Positions 29,205 through 37,651 are shown, counted from the first letter of the stretch. The stretch is 64,000 bases of DNA from Helicobacter muridarum (GCF_000765805.2 NZ_JRPD02000005.1:1-64000); one strand, 5' to 3'. The notes: generated from the sequence alone by a model not told the origin. Numbers and translations: made by a program.

Positions 29205-30722
29205 ATGAGGTGTTTAAGATTTTGTATCTTATTATTTTTATTTTGCACGCATATTTATGCACAGCAGGGTAAGAATAATCCATTCGCACTTACTTTTGAT
29301 GATATAGCTCAAATCACCTCTCTAGCAGGAGCGGATTTATTAGAATCTTCATTTACAAAAGATTCTAAAACAAAAAAAGTCTTAATGATTTCAGATTTTA
29401 ATAATTTAAGTGATTTTGATATTGATATTGGGCTTTTGGCACGAGAACTTATATCGGATATGGTGCGTTCTCAAAAATTTGCACTTACAGCAGCTATTTC
29501 AGGTAATGCTTTTAATGCTGACCCGAGCCTTGATAAAATTCGTGCAATGCGTAATAATGAGGAGTTTAGTGATATTATCCCTAAAGGCACATTGATTGCT
29601 CCTAAATATTCCTTGAGTGCGCGGATTACAAATGATACAACAAAGCAGGGCAGTTTGCATATTGTGTCTTATCATTTTATTTTCAGTATTGTGAATCTAG
29701 AGAGCGGTTTGGTGGAGTGGGACTATATTGAGCATATTAAAAAGGCAAGTAAAGAGCCGCTTCCTGCTTTAGATCGAGAATCCCTTTATGGCAAAAAATG
29801 TCTTGCCACCTCTTTAGGGACAAAAGAAAGAAAAGAAGCTTGTGAGGTTGCAATAAGTGAGATTTGGCTCGGTATTTTTGAGAGCATTCCACAAAACAAA
29901 AAGCCACTCTTGCATTCTTATGCGCTTAAAGCGTGTGAGCTAGATTCTCCTTTTGGTTGCAGGGCATTAGGTGCGAGTTATAAATTTGAAAAAAAAGATT
30001 TGAGTAATGCAAAAAAATATTATGAAAAAGCCTGTGATAGCAAAGATGGCGGAGGTTGCTATAATCTCTCAATTATCTACGAGCACGCGCAAGGGATTCC
30101 ACAAAATATCCCCCTTGCTAAAAAATACGCCACTTTGTCGTGCGATTATGGATTTAAGGCAGGTTGTGAGAATCTTAAAGCCTTAGAGCAGTATAGTGAA
30201 AACGAGAATCTTGATAAGTATGGCTTAATGTATAAGAGTGATTGCGAAAATGGTTTAGGCACTGCTTGTGAAAGGCTTTCATCTTACTATTATCACGGCA
30301 TAGGTGGAGCAAATAAAAATCACACACAGGCAAGAATCCTTTTAGAAAAAGGTTGTGAGCTAAAAGATGCAAATAGTTGTTATCAATTAGGATTATGGGA
30401 AATGCAGGGCTTAGGTGGAACAACTAAAGATGCAAATAAAGCCTTAGAACATACATTATTTGCTTGTGAAAGCGATGTAAAAAGAAATTGCAAAGCAATG
30501 AGTGCTTTGAGCGAAGAAAAGGCAAATATTTATAGATGTGAGGAGCATACAAAAATTATTATTAATGTAGCGTGTTCAGGTGCTGCCAGCATATATGAGC
30601 ACGGCTTTGGAAGTGTGAGTAGTAATAATGAATTGGCATTAAAATATTATCAAAAGGCTTGTAAGGGTGGATTAGATAATGCTTGTTCAATGTTTAATAG
30701 TTTGCAACAAAAGCTCAAATAA
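29205..30722 (+). CDS. Secreted LpoB-like domain fused to cysteine-rich Sel1-like repeats
   Basis: After a cleavable signal (about 1-20, ending IYAQQ) residues about 48-185 match the pattern of LpoB-type penicillin-binding-protein activators: VLMISDFNNLSD near the start, ARELISDMVRSQKFAL, a GTLIAPKYSLSARI strand and IVNLESGLVEWDYIEHIKK at the end. Residues about 230-505 are Sel1-like helical repeats, each with a cysteine pair spaced C-x7-C (CELDSPFGC, CDSKDGGGC, CDYGFKAGC, CENGLGTAC, CELKDANSC, CESDVKRNC, CKGGLDNAC), like the disulfide-locked Helicobacter Hcp proteins. No lipobox. ATG 29205 follows the argG stop by 3 bases. Role in cell-wall synthesis control is an inference. Confidence 0.75.
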   Translation: MRCLRFCILLFLFCTHIYAQQGKNNPFALTFDDIAQITSLAGADLLESSFTKDSKTKKVLMISDFNNLSDFDIDIGLLARELISDMVRSQKFALTAAISGNAFNADPSLDKIRAMRNNEEFSDIIPKGTLIAPKYSLSARITNDTTKQGSLHIVSYHFIFSIVNLESGLVEWDYIEHIKKASKEPLPALDRESLYGKKCLATSLGTKERKEACEVAISEIWLGIFESIPQNKKPLLHSYALKACELDSPFGCRALGASYKFEKKDLSNAKKYYEKACDSKDGGGCYNLSIIYEHAQGIPQNIPLAKKYATLSCDYGFKAGCENLKALEQYSENENLDKYGLMYKSDCENGLGTACERLSSYYYHGIGGANKNHTQARILLEKGCELKDANSCYQLGLWEMQGLGGTTKDANKALEHTLFACESDVKRNCKAMSALSEEKANIYRCEEHTKIIINVACSGAASIYEHGFGSVSSNNELALKYYQKACKGGLDNACSMFNSLQQKLK

Positions 30723-30780
30723 GCGCATACTAAACTTTAGCATTATATAATGATATTTTAATTGATAAATGGGAGCAGAT

Positions 30781-30882
30781 ATGGCACAAGTTATTACAAT
30801 TACTTCAGGTAAAGGTGGTGTAGGCAAATCTACCGCTACTGCAAATTTGGGCGTTGGGTTGGCTTGTTGTTTCTGGTATTAA
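30781..30882 (+). pseudogene. minD: 5' stub of minD, truncated after 28 codons
   Basis: A full start (GGGAGC ribosome site, ATG) opens [20 protein letters not shown], the deviant Walker A region of MinD, continues ANLGVGLA, then loses similarity (CCFWY) and stops at 30882. The rest of the ~265-residue ATPase is absent. It is 58 bases after the LpoB/Sel1 gene and shares its composition, so it probably marks the right end of an acquired segment. A functional minD must be elsewhere. Confidence 0.85.
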
Positions 30883-31336
30883 ATCTTGATGACATTTCCC
30901 TAAAATATTAAAAAAGATAGAAAAAGTTCTGCAAGTAAATATTTTAATTATTGGCTAATTGTTTAGCTTATATTTTGCGTAATTAATGGAAGAAGCAAAC
31001 GGAACAACTTTAGGCTTCAACTATTTGTGAAAAAAGGTAGAGTTACAAAAAAGTAGACTAAGTGAAATAGCTAGTAATCAAGCGGTGATGTTGAGTTAAG
31101 TATAGCCAAAACCTCTGCAGCGTTGGTTTATTGGCTTATAGATTTTTTAATTATATAAATAAAAATTATGAAAACTTAAATTTTCAAATTTTTATTTAAT
31201 AAGCCCATACCCTAAATACAGCCCTATTCTCTGTTTACGAAACTCCAAATAAATATTATTTAATATCATTTGTTTTTTTACTTCCTTCAAATAAAGCATA
31301 ATCAAATAAGAAAATATATATATTCGTGTTTAACAC
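30883..31336. other. Decayed non-coding segment between minD stub and tRNA cluster
   Basis: About 450 bases. Around 31010-31160 short protein-like pieces occur in different frames with stops (for example LSIAKTSAALVYWLIDFLII near 31094-31156). I cannot assign a family; it may be remnants of an older insertion. Confidence 0.4.
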
Positions 31337-31363
31337 TTGACTTTTATTATTTTTTGATATAAA
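31337..31363 (+). promoter_or_regulatory. Promoter of the tRNA cluster
   Basis: TTGACT (31337-31342) and TATAAA (31358-31363) with a 15-base spacer, ending about 18 bases before the first tRNA. A clear -35 is unusual for this genome and fits a strong stable-RNA promoter. Confidence 0.6.
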
Positions 31364-31381
31364 ATTCATTCTTTGTTTAGT

Positions 31382-31459
31382 CGGGGCGTAGCTCAGTCTG
31401 GTTAGAGTACTTGGTTTGGGACCAAGGGGTCGAAGGTTCGAATCCTTTCGCCCCGACCA
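31382..31459 (+). tRNA. tRNA-Pro (anticodon TGG), CCA encoded
   Basis: Acceptor CGGGGCG pairs with CGCCCCG, the anticodon stem CTTGG/CCAAG encloses TTTGGGA with anticodon TGG, GGTTCGAATCC T-arm, and CCA is encoded. Confidence 0.96.
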
Positions 31460-31499
31460 TTTTATTATTATTTATGTCGTTTATTGCTTACATTATTAT

Positions 31500-31577
31500 G
31501 GTGGGTGTAGCTCAGCTGGTTAGAGCATCAGGTTGTGGCTCTGAGGGTCGTGGGTTCGAACCCCATCATCCACCCCA
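31500..31577 (+). tRNA. tRNA-His (anticodon GTG), CCA encoded
   Basis: Acceptor GTGGGTG pairs with CATCCAC; the extra 5' G(-1) at 31500 opposite discriminator C is encoded, as expected for tRNA-His. Anticodon loop TTGTGGC gives GTG. Confidence 0.96.
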
Positions 31578-31598
31578 TGTAGCATATGACATTATTAT

Positions 31599-31675
31599 GC
31601 GTCCATAGCTCAATTGGATAGAGCACCAGACTTCGGATCTGGGGGTTAGGGGTTCGACTCCCTTTGGGCGTGCCA
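31599..31675 (+). tRNA. tRNA-Arg (anticodon TCG), CCA encoded
   Basis: Acceptor GCGTCCA with TGGGCGT, anticodon stem CCAGA/TCTGG, loop CTTCGGA, anticodon TCG. Acceptor stem and D-arm are almost identical to the next tRNA-Arg. Confidence 0.95.
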
Positions 31676-31700
31676 CCCTGCTTATTTTCTTGGTTGTTAT

Positions 31701-31777
31701 GCGTCCATAGCTCAGCTGGATAGAGCAACGGCCTTCTAAGCCGTAGGTCATAGGTTCGAGTCCTATTGGGCGTGCCA
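31701..31777 (+). tRNA. tRNA-Arg (anticodon TCT), CCA encoded
   Basis: Acceptor GCGTCCA with TGGGCGT, anticodon stem ACGGC/GCCGT, loop CTTCTAA, anticodon TCT for AGA/AGG, the main Arg codons in this AT-rich genome. Confidence 0.95.
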
Positions 31778-31861
31778 TTTCTACTCAATCTAAACTAAAT
31801 AACATATAATCTTTATTAAATGTAATTTATAAATAATATTAATCAAATTTTAAGGCGCAAA

Positions 31862-32767
31862 ATGAAAACAATATTTCTTACAAATGATGATGGATTTGAT
31901 AGTTATGGCTTGCTGTATTTAAGAAATTCATTGCAAAAATTTGCTAGAGTTATAGTAGTTGCTCCAGCATTTGAAAAATCAGCCTGCGGACATGGACTAT
32001 GCGTAAATAAGCCTATGAAATTAATAAAAATCGAGAAAGATTTTTATAAGTTAGATGATGGTGCGCCAACTGATTGCGTGTATATTGGAATTCAAGAATT
32101 ATTTGATGTGAAACCTGATTTGTTGATTTCCGGAATCAATATAGGCTCTAATATGGGTGAGGACATAACATACTCTGGGACTGTTGCTGGAGCTATTGAG
32201 GGATCCATTCAAGGTATCCCGAGCATTGCAATATCACAATGCATTAAAGATAAATATGGTGAAGATAATAAGAGAGTGGATAGGAATTTTGAGTTGGGAA
32301 TTAATTTTATTTGTTCCTTGTCAAAATCAATTTTAAATGGAGAATATAAGATCGGAGACAGAAAACTATTAAATATTAATATACCCCCTATTCCTAAACA
32401 TTTTTGCAAAGGAATAAAAGTTACACAATTGGGATATAGATGTTATAAACCATCTGTTGATAAAAGAATCAATCCAAGAAAACAAGAATATTATTGGATT
32501 GGTTTAAATCAAATGGATTGGTTGGAGCGAGATAATAGTGACAATTTGTATATCAATGATAACAACGAATGTTTATTTGATTCCAAAAAATGGAATTCAG
32601 ATAAACATTCGTCAAATTTTACTAAGACTACAGTAATTTCTGATTTTAAGGCAATAGAAGAAAATTGCATTTCAATTACACCTATTCAACTTGACAACAC
32701 AAGCTACATAGATATAAACAGATTAAATCACTATATGAAAACTTATTTTTATGATTCTAATAATTAG
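31862..32767 (+). CDS. surE: 5'/3'-nucleotidase SurE
   Basis: A metal-dependent nucleoside monophosphatase. Starts MKTIFLTNDDGFDSYG with the metal-binding DD (D9, D10), then VVAPAFEKSACGHGL, DGAPTDCVYIG, and SGINIGSNMGEDITYSGTVAGA (about 95-116). Length 301 is longer than the usual 250-265; extra residues are near 235-275 (around the NSDNLYINDNNE stretch). AAGG precedes the start. It is immediately downstream of the tRNA cluster. Confidence 0.95.
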   Translation: MKTIFLTNDDGFDSYGLLYLRNSLQKFARVIVVAPAFEKSACGHGLCVNKPMKLIKIEKDFYKLDDGAPTDCVYIGIQELFDVKPDLLISGINIGSNMGEDITYSGTVAGAIEGSIQGIPSIAISQCIKDKYGEDNKRVDRNFELGINFICSLSKSILNGEYKIGDRKLLNINIPPIPKHFCKGIKVTQLGYRCYKPSVDKRINPRKQEYYWIGLNQMDWLERDNSDNLYINDNNECLFDSKKWNSDKHSSNFTKTTVISDFKAIEENCISITPIQLDNTSYIDINRLNHYMKTYFYDSNN

Positions 32768-32887
32768 ATTTTCATCTGACTACAATAACTTTATTGTCTT
32801 TACAGTAACTATGAGTAGAGAGTTTGAAAATCTTAGATTATTTACTATAAAAAAGATATAATTATAGTATTATTTATAGGAGTTTTA

Positions 32888-33592
32888 ATGACACAAGAAG
32901 AGCTAGATTCCATGATACTTCAAGATGCAGATTCCATTGATTCGTTAGAACAAGATTCGTTGGATGTAGCAGATAAGAATTCAAAAGACGATTCCATAAA
33001 AGCAGAGTTTGTTGATCCAAATACATATAAACCCGAGGCAGATAAGAAGTGGCCACCACCTCCACCTACTGAAGAGCATAAGGTAGTTCATCAGCTAGAT
33101 GATGTTACACGCGATTCAGAAGTTAAAATGTCAGAGGTTTTTGATCAAATTGACCTAATCGCTGATGGAGTAGGAAAAATTGAAAAAAAATCCAAAGAAA
33201 TCCAGCAATATATTAAATCACAAGAAAAAATGCTTTTAATGCTCGTTGATAAGTTTCCTAATATTAATACTTTTGCTTCTTCCTTGGAAGAAACTCGTAA
33301 AATTACTAATATTATTAATGAAGTTAAAGATGTAGCTATGGATTGTAGTGATGCTTGCTTGCAAGCTATGGATATTATGCAATATCAAGATATTCATAGG
33401 CAAAAGATAGAACGGGTTATTAATGTTATGCGCGCTCTAAGTCAATATATGAACTCTTTATTCGAAGGCAAGGGTGATGATTCTAAACGAGTTGCATCTG
33501 CTACATATATAATGGGTGATAGCCATGACGATGTAGCAAGCGAAAATGATATAGAAGCTTTAATTGCTTCTTTTGGGAAAGGTAGCAAATAG
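32888..33592 (+). CDS. cheZ: Chemotaxis phosphatase CheZ (Helicobacter type)
   Basis: This is the remote CheZ of epsilon bacteria (H. pylori HP0170). The long helical region (about 80-200) contains MDIMQYQDIHRQKIERV, in which the D and Q of YQDIHRQ are the catalytic pair that drives CheY-P hydrolysis; the extreme C-terminus DIEALIASFGK matches the CheY-binding helix. The first 70 residues are acidic, with a PPPPPP run. AGGAG precedes the ATG. Confidence 0.9.
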   Translation: MTQEELDSMILQDADSIDSLEQDSLDVADKNSKDDSIKAEFVDPNTYKPEADKKWPPPPPTEEHKVVHQLDDVTRDSEVKMSEVFDQIDLIADGVGKIEKKSKEIQQYIKSQEKMLLMLVDKFPNINTFASSLEETRKITNIINEVKDVAMDCSDACLQAMDIMQYQDIHRQKIERVINVMRALSQYMNSLFEGKGDDSKRVASATYIMGDSHDDVASENDIEALIASFGKGSK

Positions 33593-33652
33593 TTTCTAAT
33601 CGTATAGGTTTTCAACTTAGATATATTTATTATCAAATAGTATTATTTTAAC

Positions 33653-34573
33653 ATGATTCTTTTTGAGTATATTCCTCAGTCTTTGCAACTAGATATTGCG
33701 AATATAACTTGTATTTGTAATTACTTGACTGTTGATGCCATAATAATTCCGGCTAATCCCATATCAAAATATTATCCAGACTCTATATCTTGTGCAGCCT
33801 TGTTAAAGAGCGTTATATCAAGGTTTGGGATTGATTCTTTGGAGCATAAAAACGTAGGTTTGCTTTCCAATCTAAGAACATCTAACCTAGTTTTTATTCC
33901 AACAATAAAGACTAGTAACTACACAGAAGAATCTTTGCAAAGTGCTTTTTTGACATTGAAATATGCAAATCTAAGAGCAGTTGCAATAGTAAGTGGCGAT
34001 ATAAATCCAACTTCATCAGATATTACTACTAATGATGCATTATTATTGCTTGATAAGCTTTCAAGGCAAGATAATTATTTTTGTGAACTTCAGGTATTTT
34101 GTGCAATAGATTCTAATATCACAGAAAATACATTGGAATCATTTCGAAAAAAAATATCATTTGGTATAAAAGATTTTATTACGCAACCATTTTATGAAAT
34201 TAATACTAGTCACCATACAAGTATTAATGATAATTTTAGTATCTCGCAACCTATTAACTACCAATTTTTCTTAAAATATATGAATAACTATATAGACTCT
34301 ATATTGAGACTTGATTCTAATCAAATACGATTTTATTGTGGATTTTTACCATTAATGAAAGAGAGAATTGCAATAAATATAAATAAGAAAAAAATAGGGA
34401 TATTTATTCCCACAAGTTATATTAAAAACATAGCATTGGATGCATTAAATGCGAATCTTGATATTTTTAATTCTCTTAAAGGTTATAACTGTAGTATTTC
34501 CTATGTCAATTTTGATGATGCAAGAGTATTTTTGGAATCTGTTGGCAATAGTATAATTGAGGATAAGACATGA
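33653..34573 (+). CDS. MetF-like (methylenetetrahydrofolate reductase-related) protein of unknown role
   Basis: A 306-residue protein with weak likeness to the MTHFR barrel: RAVAIVSGDINPTSSD (about 105-120) resembles the LRGD region and GIKDFITQPFYE (about 175-186) resembles the flavin/substrate ITQ-F-D strand of MetF. C-terminal GFLPLMKERIAININKKKIGIFIP resembles the MetF GIMPI segment followed by its FG-IPxx motif. I think it is a divergent MetF homologue rather than the methionine-pathway enzyme. It overlaps ruvA by 4 bases, so the two are translationally coupled. No clear ribosome site. Confidence 0.55.
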   Translation: MILFEYIPQSLQLDIANITCICNYLTVDAIIIPANPISKYYPDSISCAALLKSVISRFGIDSLEHKNVGLLSNLRTSNLVFIPTIKTSNYTEESLQSAFLTLKYANLRAVAIVSGDINPTSSDITTNDALLLLDKLSRQDNYFCELQVFCAIDSNITENTLESFRKKISFGIKDFITQPFYEINTSHHTSINDNFSISQPINYQFFLKYMNNYIDSILRLDSNQIRFYCGFLPLMKERIAININKKKIGIFIPTSYIKNIALDALNANLDIFNSLKGYNCSISYVNFDDARVFLESVGNSIIEDKT

Positions 34574-35142
34574 TTATTAGATTGAAAGGTAATATAGAGA
34601 GACTTTTGCCGACTAGTGTTGAACTAGAAGTTCATGGAATTACATACTTTATTGAATTGCCTCTTACTGTTAGCAACGAAATTCAAAATAAAAGCAATAT
34701 AACGCTAGAAATAGCTCAAATTATTCGAGATGATTCTAATTATTTGTATGGCTTCACTTCTAAGGAAGCTAGAGATATATTCTTGCGTTTACTAAAAGTT
34801 AATGGTGTAGGAGCAAAAAGTGGGTTAGCCATCTTATCAAATTATTCTGCTAATGATTTTTTAGAGATTATAGCTACAAATAACATAACTGCAATCAAGA
34901 ATGTGAAAGGAATTGGTGCAAAAATAGCTGGAAAAATTATGTTAGAACTATCAGGCTATACACAGAATCTTCAAAAATTAGAACAAAATAGCAATATGCA
35001 ATTAATTTATGATTCTTTGATTAACTTAGGATTTAAGGAGATTGAAATACATAATAGCCTGAAGAAATTAGATTCGGAAATTCTAAAAATGCCTATTAAT
35101 GATGCCATTAAAGCAATATTAAAGACAATGAGTAAACATTAG
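34570..35142 (+). CDS. ruvA: Holliday junction DNA helicase subunit RuvA
   Basis: The 190-residue RuvA has the N-terminal OB domain (MIIRLKGNIERL, DSNYLYGFTSKEARDIF), helix-hairpin-helix motifs KVNGVGAKSGLAIL (about 76-89) and NVKGIGAKIAGKIMLEL (about 111-127) that hold the junction, and the C-terminal domain that contacts RuvB. Its ATG overlaps the preceding gene's stop region. ruvB and ruvC are not in the window. Confidence 0.96.
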   Translation: MIIRLKGNIERLLPTSVELEVHGITYFIELPLTVSNEIQNKSNITLEIAQIIRDDSNYLYGFTSKEARDIFLRLLKVNGVGAKSGLAILSNYSANDFLEIIATNNITAIKNVKGIGAKIAGKIMLELSGYTQNLQKLEQNSNMQLIYDSLINLGFKEIEIHNSLKKLDSEILKMPINDAIKAILKTMSKH

Positions 35143-35219
35143 TATTGTCTTATATAACTTTTTGTTTAGGATTAATTATTAGAATCTTAAGCTAGCGATG
35201 GCGTGATTAAGGATTAATT

Positions 35220-35927
35220 ATGAAAAAACTTAATTTTGCGATTGTTGGCTTTGTGCTACTAGCTTCTGTATTGTGGTTTAGAATCGCTAGTCAAAGCAAC
35301 GACGTGAAAGTATATGTTAATTATTCCACTGAAGATAAAAATGAAATTATTAGTAAGACTTCTTACCTCTCTAAAGACGATGATGGTTATTTTGTTATAT
35401 GTCAATCTAGAGATGGAGAACATCCTTGTCATAAGGTTAGCGGTGTTAGACATGGTGTGGAAAAGTGGTATAGCCATGGGGCATTGAAATATGAAGATTT
35501 CTATGATAACGGAATCTTACTAGCAACTAACTCTTATTATGATAATGGTTTCATTAGTCAAGAAGTGATATATAAAAACGGCAATATAGCAGAAAAGAGA
35601 GTATACAGTAGAACTGTAGCCAATGAATTAGTCAAGAAAATTTTTTATACTACAAATGAAATAATAAAAAGGTATTATGTCTCTGGCAAATTAGTAAAAG
35701 AAGAAATATATAAAGGAAAATATCTTGTTAGTCGCAAGATATTTAATAAAAATGGCTTGCTAAAAAGATTGGAGGACTATAGTAGCTCCAATGATACATT
35801 GGAGCTACTTAGCCCATTTTTACATGGAAATGAAGATATACCATCTAATCAAAACCAAAAACATCAACGAGAAGAACATAAACGGCATCAAGAATATTTT
35901 GAAGGTATAGATAGTTTATGGGTATAG
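35220..35927 (+). CDS. Membrane-anchored MORN/YwqK-type repeat protein
   Basis: N-terminal anchor (about 5-22), then repeats of the toxin-antidote YwqK/MORN_2 type: HGVEKWYSHGALKYEDFYDNG, DNGFISQEVIYKNG and VSGKLVKEEIYKGK, each with the W/Y-x5-G-x3 pattern. The C-terminal 45 residues are hydrophilic and His/Gln/Glu-rich. These repeats form simple beta sheets; a role as antitoxin is not supported because no toxin is adjacent. nth follows after 20 bases. Confidence 0.65.
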   Translation: MKKLNFAIVGFVLLASVLWFRIASQSNDVKVYVNYSTEDKNEIISKTSYLSKDDDGYFVICQSRDGEHPCHKVSGVRHGVEKWYSHGALKYEDFYDNGILLATNSYYDNGFISQEVIYKNGNIAEKRVYSRTVANELVKKIFYTTNEIIKRYYVSGKLVKEEIYKGKYLVSRKIFNKNGLLKRLEDYSSSNDTLELLSPFLHGNEDIPSNQNQKHQREEHKRHQEYFEGIDSLWV

Positions 35928-35953
35928 CATTTGACAAAGAATAAAGGATGGCA

Positions 35954-36655
35954 ATGGAAAATATACTTTCAGAATTCAAATCTAAAAACCAAACTGCAAT
36001 AGCTAAAAAAAGCAAATATTCAAAATCGCGTATAGCAGATGAAATTAAGGCTAAATTCCTCCAAAAATACCAAAATGCTAAGACAGAGTTAAATTATTCT
36101 AATATATACGAGCTATTAGTAGCTGTTATGCTATCAGCACAATGCACAGACAAACGTGTAAATATAGTTACACCAGCCCTATTTTCTAAGTATCCAGACA
36201 CAAAAGCATTAAGCCAAGCAAAGCTTGAAGATGTAAGCAACATTATTAAATCTGTATCATTTTTTAACGCAAAATCTAGGCATCTAATTGATATGGCTAA
36301 ACAAGTAGAACTAGACTTTAATGGAAACATTCCAACTAACCAAAAAGATTTGATGAAGCTTAAGGGTGTTGGTCAGAAAAGCGCGAATGTAGTCTTAGGA
36401 GAGTTTTTGAATTTGAATTATATGGCAGTTGATACGCATGTATTTCGTGTAAGCCACAGGTTAAATCTTAGTTCAAGTGCTAGCGCGATAGAAACAGAAA
36501 ATGATTTATCTAAAATATTTAAGGATAATCTAAACTTGCTACACCAAGCATTTGTGCTATTTGGACGTTACAAGTGCAAGGCAACTAATCCAAAGTGTTT
36601 AGACTGCTTTGTATCAGAGTTTTGTATCAGCAAGCAAAATTTTAAGCCAAAATGA
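35954..36655 (+). CDS. nth: Endonuclease III
   Basis: A base-excision glycosylase/AP lyase. Contains AVMLSAQCTDKRVN, the helix-hairpin-helix with the catalytic lysine LKGVGQKSANVV, the catalytic aspartate region AVDTHVFRVSHRL and the [4Fe-4S] cysteines C-x6-C-x2-C-x5-C near the C-terminus (KCKATNPKCLDCFVSEFC). I start at ATG 35954, five bases after AAAGGA; the ATG at 35948 overlaps that site. An N-terminal basic extension of about 20 residues precedes the core. Confidence 0.96.
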   Translation: MENILSEFKSKNQTAIAKKSKYSKSRIADEIKAKFLQKYQNAKTELNYSNIYELLVAVMLSAQCTDKRVNIVTPALFSKYPDTKALSQAKLEDVSNIIKSVSFFNAKSRHLIDMAKQVELDFNGNIPTNQKDLMKLKGVGQKSANVVLGEFLNLNYMAVDTHVFRVSHRLNLSSSASAIETENDLSKIFKDNLNLLHQAFVLFGRYKCKATNPKCLDCFVSEFCISKQNFKPK

Positions 36656-36776
36656 CTTTAGCTCGGTAAATGTTGCTCAAATTTTCTTTTTTTTGTGGAG
36701 TTTATCTAATGTAAACTTGCATAAAAATTAAAAATATGTAACAATATCTTAATCTTATTTTATAAGGATTATTCGT

Positions 36777-37061
36777 ATGTGGGAAAATTCAGATAGTGAA
36801 ATTTTTGAAGGTGAACCAGTTGGTAAATGGAAAGAAATTATATTCCATGCTAGTCGCACCTTAGCTACAAATGAGCTAGATAGATTGTTAGAAGAACTAG
36901 CACTTTATGAACTAGCTTTTGATGAATGCGATATAGAGTTTGATATGCGTGATTTTTATCATAAAACACACCATGATGATAAATTCAAAAAAGCACTTCA
37001 AGAACGCAAAAATAGTCTAGCTATAGAATCTATGTCAAAGATTTTAAGTGAAAATGAATAA
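36777..37061 (+). CDS. DUF2018 family protein (HP0242-like)
   Basis: The 94-residue, all-helical acidic protein matches my recollection of H. pylori HP0242: EIFEGEP-x2-KWKEIIFHAS at the start, ELDRLLEELALYE in the middle and SMSKILSENE at the end. HP0242 forms an intertwined, pseudo-knotted dimer; its function is unknown. AAGG stands before the ATG. It is 22 bases before the next small gene. Confidence 0.82.
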   Translation: MWENSDSEIFEGEPVGKWKEIIFHASRTLATNELDRLLEELALYELAFDECDIEFDMRDFYHKTHHDDKFKKALQERKNSLAIESMSKILSENE

Positions 37062-37083
37062 TTTAAATTATGAGCAGTAATGT

Positions 37084-37575
37084 ATGTCAAACATTAAACT
37101 ATTGAAAATTATACCAATGAGAATAGCAAAGGTATTTTTTTATGTTAGTTTGGTTATATATATTGTTCTATGCTCTAGTTTGGCAATAGCTAAAGTTCCT
37201 ATACCAAGCCTTAAATTAGATATAGACTTAAAAAAAGATCAGATTTTAAAAGCTAGTATTTCTGCCAGTAAAAACTCAAATGGAGATGTAAGCAACCCAA
37301 AGCAATTTACTTTACGTTGGACTTTATACCGAAATGAGGGATTAGTTGTATTAGTGCGCTATGACAATTACCCATATCAATTTATACTATATAAGCAATA
37401 TATGACAAATGTATGGAAACTAAATTTGCTCGATACGCAAGGTGCTTATCGTGAAATATCGCAACCATATCTTAGTATTAAGTTTGTTGGTATAGACTAT
37501 CCATTTAATGATGAAAATACAATCGCCCATCTACGTATCAGTGGATATGGAAATATTGAATTCTCTCAAGAGTAA
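37084..37575 (+). CDS. Small secreted protein of unknown function
   Basis: 163 residues with a signal peptide (about 15-36, ending LAIAK) and a beta-rich mature domain (FTLRWTLYRNEGLVVLVRYDNYPYQF). No family recognised. Met-12 would give a tidier signal peptide, but neither start has a strong ribosome site. It lies between the DUF2018 gene and gatC, on the same strand. Confidence 0.6.
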   Translation: MSNIKLLKIIPMRIAKVFFYVSLVIYIVLCSSLAIAKVPIPSLKLDIDLKKDQILKASISASKNSNGDVSNPKQFTLRWTLYRNEGLVVLVRYDNYPYQFILYKQYMTNVWKLNLLDTQGAYREISQPYLSIKFVGIDYPFNDENTIAHLRISGYGNIEFSQE

Positions 37576-37651
37576 TTTGAATCTTGCTTATGAGAAATGT
37601 ACAGAAGTTATATACAACAACATTTATTAAATTTATTACAAGGAGTTATAT

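Noticed and set aside
30781-30882. minD as a functional gene
   Set aside because: Only 28 family residues followed by a stop; the remaining ATPase is absent downstream.
31411-31788. Open frames across the tRNA cluster on both strands (up to 86 codons)
   Set aside because: They are translations of the tandem tRNA genes themselves; such strings (for example TPNRTRTYDLRL) are a known artefact of tRNA repeats.
35220-35927. YwqK-like protein as half of a toxin-antitoxin pair
   Set aside because: No toxin gene adjacent, and the protein is membrane anchored; the repeats alone do not prove antidote function.
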